Shown: positions 1-7,760 of the stretch, piece by piece
Position numbering within the stretch: position 1 is the first letter of the stretch
Layout: each line of letters starts with the position of its first letter
Source: Clostridiaceae bacterium
GTDB lineage: Bacteria; Bacillota; Clostridia; Saccharofermentanales; Fastidiosipilaceae
Reading direction: 5' to 3'
NCBI GenBank assembly: GCA_012800515.1
Contig: JAAZJE010000042.1
Location: 1 to 12,342 of the forward strand
Length of the DNA: 12,342 nt
Notes under the pieces: generated by a model
The model's database searches: none
Told to the model about the DNA's origin: nothing
Seen by the model: the letters and a program-made list of their open reading frames with translations, nothing else
Program-made: the position numbers and the translations under genes

Positions 1-938
1 GAAATCTGCTGGGTAAAATTTCCGCCGACATTGATAACATACTCGAAACCTATGCATCGCCGTCGACTACGGAGCAGCAGCCGCTTTCCGACTACTTCCC
101 CGAACCGCTAGATTTCCTCAACCGCGGCGACCTGGAACTAGTAGCACCGTCCGTTTCGCCGACAAATTTGCCGGACCTAACTGATCTCGAACCGAAACCC
201 ACTTCCACGCCTACTCCTACCCCTACTCCCACTCCCCCTACCCTCCCGCTCACCCACACGGTAACCGGTGATAACGACGGCAGCTATTGGCGCCTGGCCA
301 AGCTCTACTACGACGACCCCCTTTACGCAGCCCTGATCCTGCATGCCAACGGCCTAGAGCGGACCGACTACGTCATGATCGGACAGCAACTCCGCATCCC
401 GGCAGTCAGCGAATATTCCGATGAGGAGCGCGAGGCTCTGATCTACGTCTTCGCCCACCCCACTCCAACGCCAACGCCAAGCCCGCGACCGACTCCCGTG
501 CCGAAGGCCCCCGTAGCCAACAAGGCGCCTGCCCAAAATAACGGCAACCCCAACAACCCCGGCGGACTGAGCGATGAAGACCTCGACCTCTACCTGAAAA
601 TTATCGCTGCCGAAGCCGGCGGTGCCTGGGAGTACGAAGGAATCCGTATGCTTGCCGACGTCATCGTAAACCGCGCCCGTCGCAGCAACATCTCAATTCG
701 TGCCGTAATTACCGCCCCCGGTCAGTTTTCACCCTGGACTAAGGGTACCTGGAAGCGTCGCACCCCCAGCGCCACTGTGCGCCGAGCCGGAATCGACTCT
801 CTCCTCGGCAAAGACAGATACGTAGCGGAAAACGTCTACTATTTCTGCACAAAAGAGGCCTATGCGCGCAGCAGCTGGTTCAAGACGCTCAAACACGCCG
901 CAACCTACCGCAACGTTATGTTCTTTGCAGTACGCTAA
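1..938 (+). CDS. LysM-like / SleB-type cell-wall hydrolase, 5' end outside window
   Basis: The reading frame is open from base 3 to the TAA at 936-938 with no stop, so the gene enters from the left edge; the TTG at 168 is not needed as a start. About 311 residues are visible. Numbering from base 3, residues 63-80 and about 150-165 are Pro/Thr linkers. Residues 85-133 (HTVTG... to ...GQQLRIP) resemble a LysM peptidoglycan-binding module, in the variant with a DNDGSYW start. Residues 196-311 resemble the SleB/Hydrolase_2 domain: the IIAAEAGG motif carries the likely catalytic Glu at 204, followed by EGIRMLADVIVNR and the QFSPW motif. The family cleaves peptidoglycan (lytic transglycosylase type), as in spore cortex lysis or vegetative wall turnover. 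The linkers and LysM suggest an exported, wall-bound enzyme, but the signal peptide would lie outside the window. A 12-bp duplication spans the stop codon. No terminator is seen before mscL. Confidence 0.85.
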   Translation, partial: NLLGKISADIDNILETYASPSTTEQQPLSDYFPEPLDFLNRGDLELVAPSVSPTNLPDLTDLEPKPTSTPTPTPTPTPPTLPLTHTVTGDNDGSYWRLAKLYYDDPLYAALILHANGLERTDYVMIGQQLRIPAVSEYSDEEREALIYVFAHPTPTPTPSPRPTPVPKAPVANKAPAQNNGNPNNPGGLSDEDLDLYLKIIAAEAGGAWEYEGIRMLADVIVNRARRSNISIRAVITAPGQFSPWTKGTWKRRTPSATVRRAGIDSLLGKDRYVAENVYYFCTKEAYARSSWFKTLKHAATYRNVMFFAVR

Positions 939-950
939 GCAGTACGCTAA
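927..950 (+). repeat. 12-bp tandem duplication across the stop codon
   Basis: GCAGTACGCTAA occurs twice back to back (927-938 and 939-950). The unit is codon-aligned and codes Ala-Val-Arg-stop, so the second copy offers an in-frame backup stop after the hydrolase gene. It looks like a recent slippage duplication. No function is implied. Confidence 0.9.
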
Positions 951-995
951 CGCGGGGAACAAAAACAAACACTGAATAAATGGGGGTATACACTT

Positions 996-1493
996 ATGCG
1001 TTTTTTCGGAGATTTTAAAAAGTTCGTCTTCAAGGGCAATCTCCTCAATACGGCAATCGGCCTGGCGATCGGCTCAGCCTTTACAGCGGTCGTCAACTCA
1101 TTGGTGAAAGATATCTTTATGCCGATCATCGGTTATTTAAGCGCCGGCATTGATTTTACATCTTTCAAAATCATCTTGCGCGCAGCGGATGCCGCTACGA
1201 AAACTCCCGAGGTGGCCATCACTTACGGAGTGCTGATCCAGGCATTCATTACCTTCCTGCTGGTCGGTCTGACCCTCTTCCTGGTTGTGCGCTCGATGAG
1301 TAAAATGCAGGAGCGCCAGAAAGCCGCTGAAGCCGCCGCCGAAGCCGAGGCAGACCCCGAGCCGACCGAGACCGAGCTGCTTAGTGCCATTCTCGATGAA
1401 TTACGTGCCGCCCGTGGCGAAGCACCCGAAGCCGTCGTCGAGCCCCTGCCCGCTGACGAAGCCGTCACTACCGACAGCTCGTCCGCCCAATAG
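996..1493 (+). CDS. mscL: Large-conductance mechanosensitive channel MscL
   Basis: This is the membrane pore that opens under high membrane tension and releases solutes after osmotic downshock; the family forms homopentamers. The N-terminus has the amphipathic start and the FKGNLLNTAIGLAIGSAF motif of MscL. TM1 covers about residues 16-44, ending in DIFMPIIG, and TM2 about 78-99, after ITYGVLIQAFITF. A charged Ala/Glu-rich linker (about 103-125) leads to a C-terminal helix (TETELLSAILDELRAA) matching the cytoplasmic bundle of the family. The protein is 165 aa against about 136 in E. coli; the surplus is the longer linker and an acidic tail after the bundle helix. A GGGGG at 982-986 sits 9 nt before the ATG and supports the start. 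The DUF4364 gene follows after 9 nt. Confidence 0.95.
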   Translation: MRFFGDFKKFVFKGNLLNTAIGLAIGSAFTAVVNSLVKDIFMPIIGYLSAGIDFTSFKIILRAADAATKTPEVAITYGVLIQAFITFLLVGLTLFLVVRSMSKMQERQKAAEAAAEAEADPEPTETELLSAILDELRAARGEAPEAVVEPLPADEAVTTDSSSAQ

Positions 1494-1502
1494 TCACAAT
1501 CC

Positions 1503-2120
1503 ATGACCGAGCGAGCCGCGGAATCTCCCGGCAGAATCGTCGTCCCTAAGGTTCTGCTTCTATACATCATTCACGAACATCCCGGCATCAACGACGGGCA
1601 GCTCATTACGCTCGCCCTCCAGTCGTGCTACACCGACTACTTTACCTACGTCGAAGCCAGCACGGAGCTGGTGGAGACGGGCCTATTGAGTCGCATCTCT
1701 CCCGATACGGCAAATATTAACGGCGCCGGCATTCCCCAACCGGCCTGGTACATCACGGAAACCGGCAAACAAGTGTTGGAAACCTTGCGCAGCGAAATCC
1801 CGCCCGCTCTGGTTGCCTGGCTACAACACAGCGGTCGAGACATTCTGCGTCGCCAGCAGGAAAACGCCGCCGTTCTGGCCCGGGCCGAGTATTCTCCCGA
1901 CGGCAATCCTACCAGTCGCCTATCCCTTAACGAAGCCGGCCGTCCCCTCATCGATCTCATCGTCACTTGGCCTTCCCTCGCCCTGGCTGAGGAGGCCTGC
2001 CGCCACTGGCAGAAAAACGCTCCCAAACTCTATCCGCAGCTCCTGCAGTTCCTGAATCCGGAAGTAGCCGCCGACGAGAACGAAGACGCCCCGCACGATA
2101 CATCATATACCGACGCCTAA
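1503..2120 (+). CDS. DUF4364 family protein, winged-helix-like
   Basis: A 205-aa protein matching the pattern of DUF4364, a family known mainly from Clostridia and without an assigned function. Residues about 14-95 look like a winged helix-turn-helix: VLLLYIIHEHPGINDGQL, then YTDYFTYVEASTELVETGLL, then WYITETGKQVLE. The second half (about 100-185) has the family features of a segment ending in arginines and glutamines, an A-x-Y motif (ARAEY), and a Trp in RHWQKNAPKLYP near the end. The last 20 residues are acidic and probably disordered. The ATG is 9 nt after the mscL stop and has no clear SD, so translation probably depends on coupling to mscL. A hairpin terminator follows 24 nt after the stop. 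A role as a DNA-binding regulator is inferred from the fold-like pattern only. Confidence 0.8.
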   Translation: MTERAAESPGRIVVPKVLLLYIIHEHPGINDGQLITLALQSCYTDYFTYVEASTELVETGLLSRISPDTANINGAGIPQPAWYITETGKQVLETLRSEIPPALVAWLQHSGRDILRRQQENAAVLARAEYSPDGNPTSRLSLNEAGRPLIDLIVTWPSLALAEEACRHWQKNAPKLYPQLLQFLNPEVAADENEDAPHDTSYTDA

Positions 2121-2144
2121 ATAACCAGGAAAAAGAAAACACCA

Positions 2145-2177
2145 AAAACGCCGCAGCATCGACTCCCGCGGCGTTTT
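2145..2177. terminator. Bidirectional intrinsic terminator between convergent genes
   Basis: The arms AAAACGCCGC (2145-2154) and GCGGCGTTTT (2168-2177) are fully complementary across a 13-nt loop. Reading plus, the GC stem ends in TTTT and closes the mscL/DUF4364 unit. Reading minus, the same stem also ends in TTTT and lies just downstream of the tRNA 3' end at 2181, so it can stop the tRNA transcript too. Confidence 0.85.
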
Positions 2178-2180
2178 GCT

Positions 2181-2257
2181 TGGTGGGTAGTATTGGACTC
2201 GAACCAACGACCCCCTGCATGTCAAGCAGGTACTCTAACCAGCTGAGCTAACCACCC
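2181..2257 (-). tRNA. tRNA-Val (anticodon GAC), CCA encoded
   Basis: The minus strand folds as a 77-nt tRNA. The acceptor arms GGGTGGT and ACTACCC pair with one G-U. The D arm is in GCTCAGCTGGTTAGAG. The anticodon stem CCTGC/GCAGG holds the loop TTGACAT, giving anticodon GAC, which reads Val GUC and GUU. The T arm is GTTGG-TTCGAGT-CCAAT. The discriminator A and 3' CCA are encoded in the DNA. The gene lies alone between the convergent DUF4364 gene and the tandem PHP gene. Confidence 0.97.
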
Positions 2258-2271
2258 GAATTACGCTATGC

Positions 2272-2300
2272 AGTCTACCCCGAAGTAAAGCGCTTGTCAA
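2272..2300 (-). promoter_or_regulatory. Promoter of tRNA-Val
   Basis: On the minus strand TTGACA (2300-2295, perfect -35) is followed after exactly 17 nt by TAGACT (2277-2272, 4 of 6 matches to the -10 consensus). The expected start point is about 2265, 8 nt before the mature tRNA 5' end, which suits a stable-RNA promoter. Confidence 0.75.
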
Positions 2301-2417
2301 GGCACAAGTTGCCCTTCGCGCTCAATTTGACTTGTCAAGCACTACGGCACTCCGTACTAGTCGCAATCGTACGCGCTCGCCGCAGAGCCGACGCTCGACA
2401 CGTTCGCACGACTCGCT
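2301..2417. other. Intergenic spacer with palindromic CTTGTCAAG repeat
   Basis: No coding region is evident here. The spacer carries the second copy of CTTGTCAAG (2331-2339); the first copy (2293-2301) contains the tRNA -35 element. The copy at 2331-2339 also contains a TTGACA on the minus strand but has no -10 at the proper distance. A short TACGG/CCGTA hairpin (2343-2356) has no T-run, so no convincing terminator for the PHP gene was found. Confidence 0.5.
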
Positions 2418-3425
2418 TTAATCTCCCAGCTCGTTGTCTCTGAGCAGGTCGTCCGGGAAAATCGGTTGCGACCAGGTCTTGGCACCGTCAAAGCCGATCA
2501 GCTCCAGGCGGATAAACAGTGTTTTGGGCTTGATTTCCATTTCAAGTTCGATAATCGCATCAACACCTTGCTCTCTTGCCGTGATTTCCCGGTGGTAGAC
2601 CGGTTCGGAAACAAAGCGAACCTCCCTTGCCGGCGTGCACTGCAACTGAATACGCCCTCCCTGAACACGCAAATCGAGAATTTGCGGTCCGCCTTCGGAT
2701 GCGTAGAAATCACCCCTATCCAGAGCTTCACTGACTGCGACACGACTCAGCACCGGCGCCTGAATCATCGTGAACCCCCCGGATAGCTCCGGCTTCGGCA
2801 GCGGCACAAAACGATGGCTGTCATCCGTAGCGCAACAGTAGAAACGCTTATTATTGCTCAGGCAGTAGTCCCACTCCACCTCGGAATAACCCGTACAAGT
2901 GGCGATCCGACACTCATGGTTGTACACTTCAACGGTTTGGCAATACTCCATCGCCATCAGATGTTCGGCGCTTGCCTTGGACCAGCGGGGATGGCAGTAA
3001 ATCATGTAGAAGCCCTGCTCACGCCAAAAACGCGTATATTCATTCCAACTGGTGATACCGGGGCTGATCAGCTTATTAAGCCGTTCGTCATGCGCATACG
3101 GACAGGGCCGATCCAAGCGCTCATCCCAAATCGCCAAGAGATGGTGACAGACGCGCCAAAGCCCCCCGGCGTTGAACCTCTGATTATCATAGCGGTTGGT
3201 CGGACTGACCTCCGAACCGCGCATCGTGATAAAGTTCTCCTCATCATACTCATCGGTATTCCACATAATGTTGTGATCGCTGGGCATGATAATGTTGTAG
3301 CCCGCTTCCCGATAAGCGACAATCCGGTCCCCGATCTCCTGGCGCCCGTCCGAGCGGGTAGAGTGAATATGAAAATTCGCCTTCCACCGAGGAATCTCCC
3401 TGTCAACGTACACCTTATCTTTCAT
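2418..3425 (-). CDS. PHP-domain metal-dependent hydrolase/phosphoesterase
   Basis: A 335-aa protein with the motifs of the PHP (polymerase and histidinol phosphatase) superfamily, which hydrolyses phosphoesters with a di- or trinuclear metal site. Visible motifs are FHIHSTRSDG (His19, His21, Asp26), PSDHN (Asp50, His51), GSEVS (Glu72), HHLL (His94/95), YCHPRW (His145), EVYNHEC (166-172) and ATDDSH (Asp201, His204). The catalytic part ends near residue 255. The remaining 80 residues look like a beta-rich C-terminal domain, common in stand-alone PHP proteins of the CehA-like type. No signal peptide is seen, so it is probably cytoplasmic. The ATG lies 45 nt after the mtaD-like stop, with only a weak A/G-rich SD. 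It is the last gene of the yerC-secA unit. The substrate is not predictable from sequence. Confidence 0.85.
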   Translation of the reverse strand: MKDKVYVDREIPRWKANFHIHSTRSDGRQEIGDRIVAYREAGYNIIMPSDHNIMWNTDEYDEENFITMRGSEVSPTNRYDNQRFNAGGLWRVCHHLLAIWDERLDRPCPYAHDERLNKLISPGITSWNEYTRFWREQGFYMIYCHPRWSKASAEHLMAMEYCQTVEVYNHECRIATCTGYSEVEWDYCLSNNKRFYCCATDDSHRFVPLPKPELSGGFTMIQAPVLSRVAVSEALDRGDFYASEGGPQILDLRVQGGRIQLQCTPAREVRFVSEPVYHREITAREQGVDAIIELEMEIKPKTLFIRLELIGFDGAKTWSQPIFPDDLLRDNELGD

Positions 3426-3470
3426 GTATTTCTAATTGAACTCTCTTTCTATGATCTGTCTGTTTTGTAG

Positions 3471-4811
3471 CTAATCGCCTATTAAGCTCGCGGCCGCCGC
3501 CCGAACTTCATAACCTAATTTTTCCGCATCGATCGTAGTCGGCTCGCCTTTGCGATAGAGAAATTCCCCGTCAACCATCAGATCCGTGACCGCACCGCGA
3601 TCCATGCTGAAAATCAGCGCCGCCGGCAAATCGCCCAACGGTGTTGTCTCGGGGCGGTCGGTATTCAGCACCATCAGATCTGCCGCCGCGCCGACACTAA
3701 TTTGACCCGAATTCGGAAATCCCAGAGCGCGCCAACCGTTGCGCGTAGCCATGGCAAAGATCGTCGCCGAAGAAAGAGCGTCCGCCTCCCCGGTAGCGAG
3801 CCGGGCGATAAACGCCGCCTGCCGCATCTCCCGGAACATGTCCAGGCTGTTATTGCTCGCCGCGCCGTCCGTGCCCAGCGCCGCGTTGATCCCGTGCGCC
3901 AGCCAACTCCGAACGTCGGCCATACCGCTGGCCAACTTACAATTGCTGGACGGATTGTGCACGGCGTGAACCCCGTGCTTGGCCAGAATTTTCAGCTCCG
4001 ACTCGGACATATGTATGCAGTGAGCCGCTACCATCGGCCGCTCGAACAGGCCGTGTCTCTCTGCGAATTCAACCGGACGGCAGCCGTACTTATCCAAGCA
4101 CTCCTCGACTTCGCGCATTGTCTCGTTAAAATGCATCTGTGCCCCGATATTCAGTTCTGTTCCCAGACGCGAGAGGGCAGCATATAGCGGCCCCGGGAAG
4201 AGATAGACCGAATGAATCATCAGGCTCGGCACAATCCGCCCCCGACCGAAATCGGCGATCCGTTCCATTTGTCTTTGCGCTTCATCTATCTCAAAGCTGG
4301 CCGTTTCCGCATCCGTCAGCCGCGGATTAACCGACAGAGCGACATTGGCCTTGAGACCGGCTTCGAGCAGGGCGGAAATCCCCGCTTCGTTGAAGAAATA
4401 CATATCGGCGCTCACGCCGACGCCGCCGCGAATCATCTCGAGCGCGGCCGCCAGCGTTCCCAGGCGCACCTGCTCCGCCGTCAGCTGTGCCTCAATCGGA
4501 AAGATCTGTTTATACAGCCAGTCGTGCAAATTCGCATCGTCCCTACGGTTACGCATCAATGTCATCGCCATGTGGTTATGCGCGTTGGCCAGAGCGGGCG
4601 CGAGCAGTCGATGCCGACCCGGGATGATCTCGATTGGTTCGACATAGCCCGCAAGCGGATGCTCCAAAGCCGCCAAAGCCGCTTCCCGCTCCCGACCGAC
4701 ATAAACTATTTTCGCATCACGCACCGCAACATAGGCATTACGGAGCACCTCCGTCGTCTCATTATTGAGCGGATTGACTACTGTGATGTCGTCGAACAGA
4801 AAATGTGACAT
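3471..4811 (-). CDS. mtaD: MTA/SAH deaminase-like amidohydrolase
   Basis: A 446-aa protein of the amidohydrolase superfamily, closest in pattern to 5'-methylthioadenosine/S-adenosylhomocysteine deaminases (Thermotoga TM0936 type). These convert MTA or SAH to the inosyl compounds for S-adenosylmethionine by-product recycling or purine salvage. The metal and catalytic residues are in order: NAHNHMAM (His78, His80), His200, HFNET (His227, Glu230), AHCIH (His264) and LGTDGAASNN (Asp315). The HNPSSNCKLASG loop and the C-terminal GEPTTIDAEKL segment also match the family. The first His pair is H-N-H where H-T-H is usual. The ATG lies 2 nt after the secA stop, so translation is almost certainly coupled. 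Guanine deaminase or another purine or triazine deaminase remains possible, since substrate choice within this clade is not reliable from sequence alone. Confidence 0.85.
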   Translation of the reverse strand: MSHFLFDDITVVNPLNNETTEVLRNAYVAVRDAKIVYVGREREAALAALEHPLAGYVEPIEIIPGRHRLLAPALANAHNHMAMTLMRNRRDDANLHDWLYKQIFPIEAQLTAEQVRLGTLAAALEMIRGGVGVSADMYFFNEAGISALLEAGLKANVALSVNPRLTDAETASFEIDEAQRQMERIADFGRGRIVPSLMIHSVYLFPGPLYAALSRLGTELNIGAQMHFNETMREVEECLDKYGCRPVEFAERHGLFERPMVAAHCIHMSESELKILAKHGVHAVHNPSSNCKLASGMADVRSWLAHGINAALGTDGAASNNSLDMFREMRQAAFIARLATGEADALSSATIFAMATRNGWRALGFPNSGQISVGAAADLMVLNTDRPETTPLGDLPAALIFSMDRGAVTDLMVDGEFLYRKGEPTTIDAEKLGYEVRAAAASLIGD

Positions 4812-4813
4812 AA

Positions 4814-7732
4814 CTAATTGCGACCGTGACAGTTCTTATATTTCTTGCCGCTGCCGCAGGGGCAGGGGTCATTGCGACCGACCTTGAAGCCCGAGCGACG
4901 TAGCGGTTGTTGCGAACTTCCGCCCACCGCGGCCGCCCCGGCCGGAAGGCCGTCGGCATCTCGTGCCGATTCGGAAATACGCTCGGAACGTTCGGAACGT
5001 CCGGGGCGCTCGGAACGTTCGGAACGTCCGGGGCGCTCGGGACGTTCGGGGCGTCCGGAGGCGACTCCGTTATGCGCGAAAGACTCAACCTCCCGATGCT
5101 CCGCCTGCGTTTCCTCCGGCACCCGGCGCTGCTCCATCTTCGGCGGCGCCTGCACCGTAAAATTCGCCCGCATCATTAGACGACAGGCATCGCGGCGAAT
5201 TGACTTGTTCATTTCCTCGAACATCGCATAGCCTTCGCGGCGATACTCGGTAACCGGATCATGCTGGGCATAGGCGCGCGTTCCGATCGTGCTACGCAAC
5301 TCGTCCATGGCGTCGATATGCTCCATCCAGCGGTCGTCAACCGTGCGCAGGAGCACCACGCGCTCGGCTTCACGCATCAGATCTTCGCCCAAGGCTCGTT
5401 CGCGCTCTTCGTATTTGGCGATTACATCCTTTTGCAGACCCGCCGCGAGTTCCTCCGACTCCCCGGCGCGGGCGGCCGGCAGATGCGCCAGACGGTAGAA
5501 GGACTGCACATCACCGAAAGAATCGAACAGCGCCGCCTGCATCCCCTTAAAGTTCCAGTCCTCAGGAGCAACATCCGGGGAACAGTAAAGCTGCACCAGT
5601 TCGACAACCTGTTCCTCCAATAGTTGCAGATAGTATTCCCTGAGATCGCGACCTTCGAGAACATCGCGGCGTTGCCCGTAAATCAGATTACGTTGCAGGT
5701 TCATCACATCGTCGTATTCGAGCACGTTGCGACGGATGGCGAAGTTGCGTCCCTCGACGCGGCGCTGGGCGCTCTCGATAGTGCGGGTCAGCAACCGACT
5801 CTGTATCTCCATATCTTCATCGACGCGCAAAACCGAGAAAATCGTCTGCATCCGATCGCCGCCGAAGAGACGCATCAGATCGTCCTCTAACGACAGATAA
5901 AATTTACTCATTCCGGGATCGCCCTGGCGTCCGGAACGACCGCGCAACTGGTTGTCGATCCGGCGCGACTCGTGGCGCTCGGTACCGACGATATAAAGTC
6001 CGCCGGTCTCGATCACTTTGGCCCGCTCGGCCTGCGTCTCGGCGGCATATTGCCTCTCCAATTCGGCGAATCTGCGCCGAGTCTCGAGGATTGTCTGGTC
6101 ATCTGTCACGTTATGCGCCGTGGCCTGTTGCAACAGCTCCTCTGTAAAACTCTGGCGGCGCAGATCTTGCAACGCCATATACTCCGGATTTCCGCCCAGG
6201 AGAATGTCGGTTCCGCGACCGGCCATATTGGTGGCGATCGTAACCGCGCCGATCCGCCCGGCTTGGGCTACGATCTCCGCCTCACGCTCATGATTCTTGG
6301 CGTTCAGCACATTGTGCGGCACGTTGTGCCGACGGAACATCTCCGACAGGAGTTCGGATTTCTCGACGGAAATCGTACCGATCAGCACCGGCTGCCCTTG
6401 CTCGTGGGCACTGATGACTTCTTCTATCAACGCTCTGTACTTACCGTTGCGGGTCTTGTACACCGCATCCGGCTTGTCCAGACGAATCATCGGTCTGTTG
6501 GTCGGAATCTCGACCACGTCCAAATTGTAAATCCGCCGGAACTCCTCCTCCTCGGTCATGGCCGTACCGGTCATGCCGGAGAGTTTGCGATACATGCGGA
6601 AAAAATTCTGGAAGGTAATCGTCGCCAGGGTCTTGCTCTCGCGCTCGACCCTGACATGCTCCTTGGCCTCAATCGCCTGGTGCAGGCCGTCGCTGTAGCG
6701 CCGCCCGAACATCAGGCGTCCGGTAAAGTCGTCGACAATCACAACCTCGCCGTCGTGGATGACGTACTGCTGATCGCGGTGCATCGTACCGTTCGCCTTC
6801 AGAGCGTTATTTATATAGTGCTGCAGGGAATAATTCGCTTCGTCGGCCAGGTTTTCCACCTTGAACCAGCGCTCGGCCTTGGCCACCCCCTGCTTCGTCA
6901 GAACCGCCGTACCCGCCTTTTCATCGACAATATAGTCGGCATCGTCGCCGCTTTCGGTCATCAGCGCGTCCTTATCCGCCTCCGTCATCCGCCAGACCCG
7001 CAAAGTTTTGACGAAGCTGTCGGCGCGGTTATACATTTCCGTCGAGGCCTCACCCTGCCCGGAGATGATCAGAGGTGTGCGGGCTTCGTCGATCAAAATG
7101 CTGTCCACTTCGTCGACAATCGCAAAGTCCAACTCACGCTGCACCATGCTCTCACGTGACGTGACCATATTGTCGCGCAGATAGTCAAAGCCGAACTCGT
7201 TATTCGTTCCGTAAACAATATCGGCGGCATAGGACTCGCGGCGCTCATCGTTCGTGCGTCCGTGCACGATCAGGCCGACATCCATGCCCAGGTAGCGATA
7301 AATCTTGCCCATCCATTCCGAGTCGCGCCGCGCCAGATAATCGTTGACCGTCACGACGTGCACGCCTCGGCCGGCCAGCGCATTGAGATAGACCGGCAGA
7401 GTGGCGACCAGCGTCTTACCCTCACCGGTTTTCATCTCGGCGATTCTGCCCTCATGCAGGACGATACCGCCGATGATCTGCACGCGGTAGTGCATCATGT
7501 TCAGCACCCGCCGCGACGCCTCGCGCACCGTGGCAAAGGCCTCGGCCAGCAGATCCTCAAGCGTGGCGCCCCGATCCAGCTGCTCACGAAACAATGCGGT
7601 CTGCCCCCGCAGATCCGCATCGCTCAAATTCCTGAATTTTTCTTCCAGCTGCATGGTGGCCTCAACCCGACCACGCATCTTACGTATCTCGCGCTCACTG
7701 CGCGTTCCGAAAATCTTACTGAATAAACCCAT
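4814..7732 (-). CDS. secA: Preprotein translocase ATPase SecA
   Basis: A full-length 972-aa SecA, the cytoplasmic motor that drives unfolded preproteins through SecYEG. The Walker A motif MKTGEGKT ends at residue 107, the Walker B motif DEVD is at 207-210, and the preprotein-binding region follows ARTPLIISG. Nucleotide-binding domain 2 shows the TNMAGRGTDI and GRSGRQGDPG motifs. The helical scaffold includes RRNVLEYDDVMN and VDDRWMEHIDAMDELR. The C-terminus carries the zinc tail CPCGSGKKYKNCH (Cys957, Cys959, Cys968, His969), which binds SecB or ribosomes in studied species. Between scaffold and zinc tail, residues about 891-918 form a tract of three-residue units ending in Arg (PER, PGR, SER), encoded by a 27-bp tandem repeat. 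A GGGAG at 7738-7742, 5 nt before the ATG, supports the start. It lies 28 nt behind yerC. The prfB gene that often follows secA in Bacillota is absent. Confidence 0.98.
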   Translation of the reverse strand: MGLFSKIFGTRSEREIRKMRGRVEATMQLEEKFRNLSDADLRGQTALFREQLDRGATLEDLLAEAFATVREASRRVLNMMHYRVQIIGGIVLHEGRIAEMKTGEGKTLVATLPVYLNALAGRGVHVVTVNDYLARRDSEWMGKIYRYLGMDVGLIVHGRTNDERRESYAADIVYGTNNEFGFDYLRDNMVTSRESMVQRELDFAIVDEVDSILIDEARTPLIISGQGEASTEMYNRADSFVKTLRVWRMTEADKDALMTESGDDADYIVDEKAGTAVLTKQGVAKAERWFKVENLADEANYSLQHYINNALKANGTMHRDQQYVIHDGEVVIVDDFTGRLMFGRRYSDGLHQAIEAKEHVRVERESKTLATITFQNFFRMYRKLSGMTGTAMTEEEEFRRIYNLDVVEIPTNRPMIRLDKPDAVYKTRNGKYRALIEEVISAHEQGQPVLIGTISVEKSELLSEMFRRHNVPHNVLNAKNHEREAEIVAQAGRIGAVTIATNMAGRGTDILLGGNPEYMALQDLRRQSFTEELLQQATAHNVTDDQTILETRRRFAELERQYAAETQAERAKVIETGGLYIVGTERHESRRIDNQLRGRSGRQGDPGMSKFYLSLEDDLMRLFGGDRMQTIFSVLRVDEDMEIQSRLLTRTIESAQRRVEGRNFAIRRNVLEYDDVMNLQRNLIYGQRRDVLEGRDLREYYLQLLEEQVVELVQLYCSPDVAPEDWNFKGMQAALFDSFGDVQSFYRLAHLPAARAGESEELAAGLQKDVIAKYEERERALGEDLMREAERVVLLRTVDDRWMEHIDAMDELRSTIGTRAYAQHDPVTEYRREGYAMFEEMNKSIRRDACRLMMRANFTVQAPPKMEQRRVPEETQAEHREVESFAHNGVASGRPERPERPGRSERSERPGRSERSERISESARDADGLPAGAAAVGGSSQQPLRRSGFKVGRNDPCPCGSGKKYKNCHGRN
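4981..5061. repeat. 27-bp tandem repeat, three copies, inside secA
   Basis: Two identical 27-bp copies (4981-5007 and 5008-5034) are followed by a diverged third (5035-5061, about five mismatches). Each copy consists of three related 9-bp pieces (CGGAACGTT-like), so the array is a minisatellite built on a smaller unit. It encodes the SER/PGR tract of the SecA C-terminal linker, stays in frame, and could change copy number without breaking the gene. Confidence 0.9.
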
Positions 7733-7760
7733 CTCTACTCCCGGTCAAAATCATCGTCTG

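Noticed and set aside
2814..3470. 218-codon plus-strand frame opposite the PHP gene
   Set aside because: All PHP metal motifs lie on the minus strand; the plus frame has no motif and no start signal.
4981..5061. Tandem 27-bp repeat as a CRISPR array
   Set aside because: Copies are directly adjacent without spacers and stay in the secA reading frame.
5972..7159. 395-codon open frame on the plus strand opposite secA
   Set aside because: The minus strand codes for highly conserved SecA over its whole length. The antisense product is rich in His, Arg, Leu and Gln as expected from a shadow frame and shows no recognised motif.
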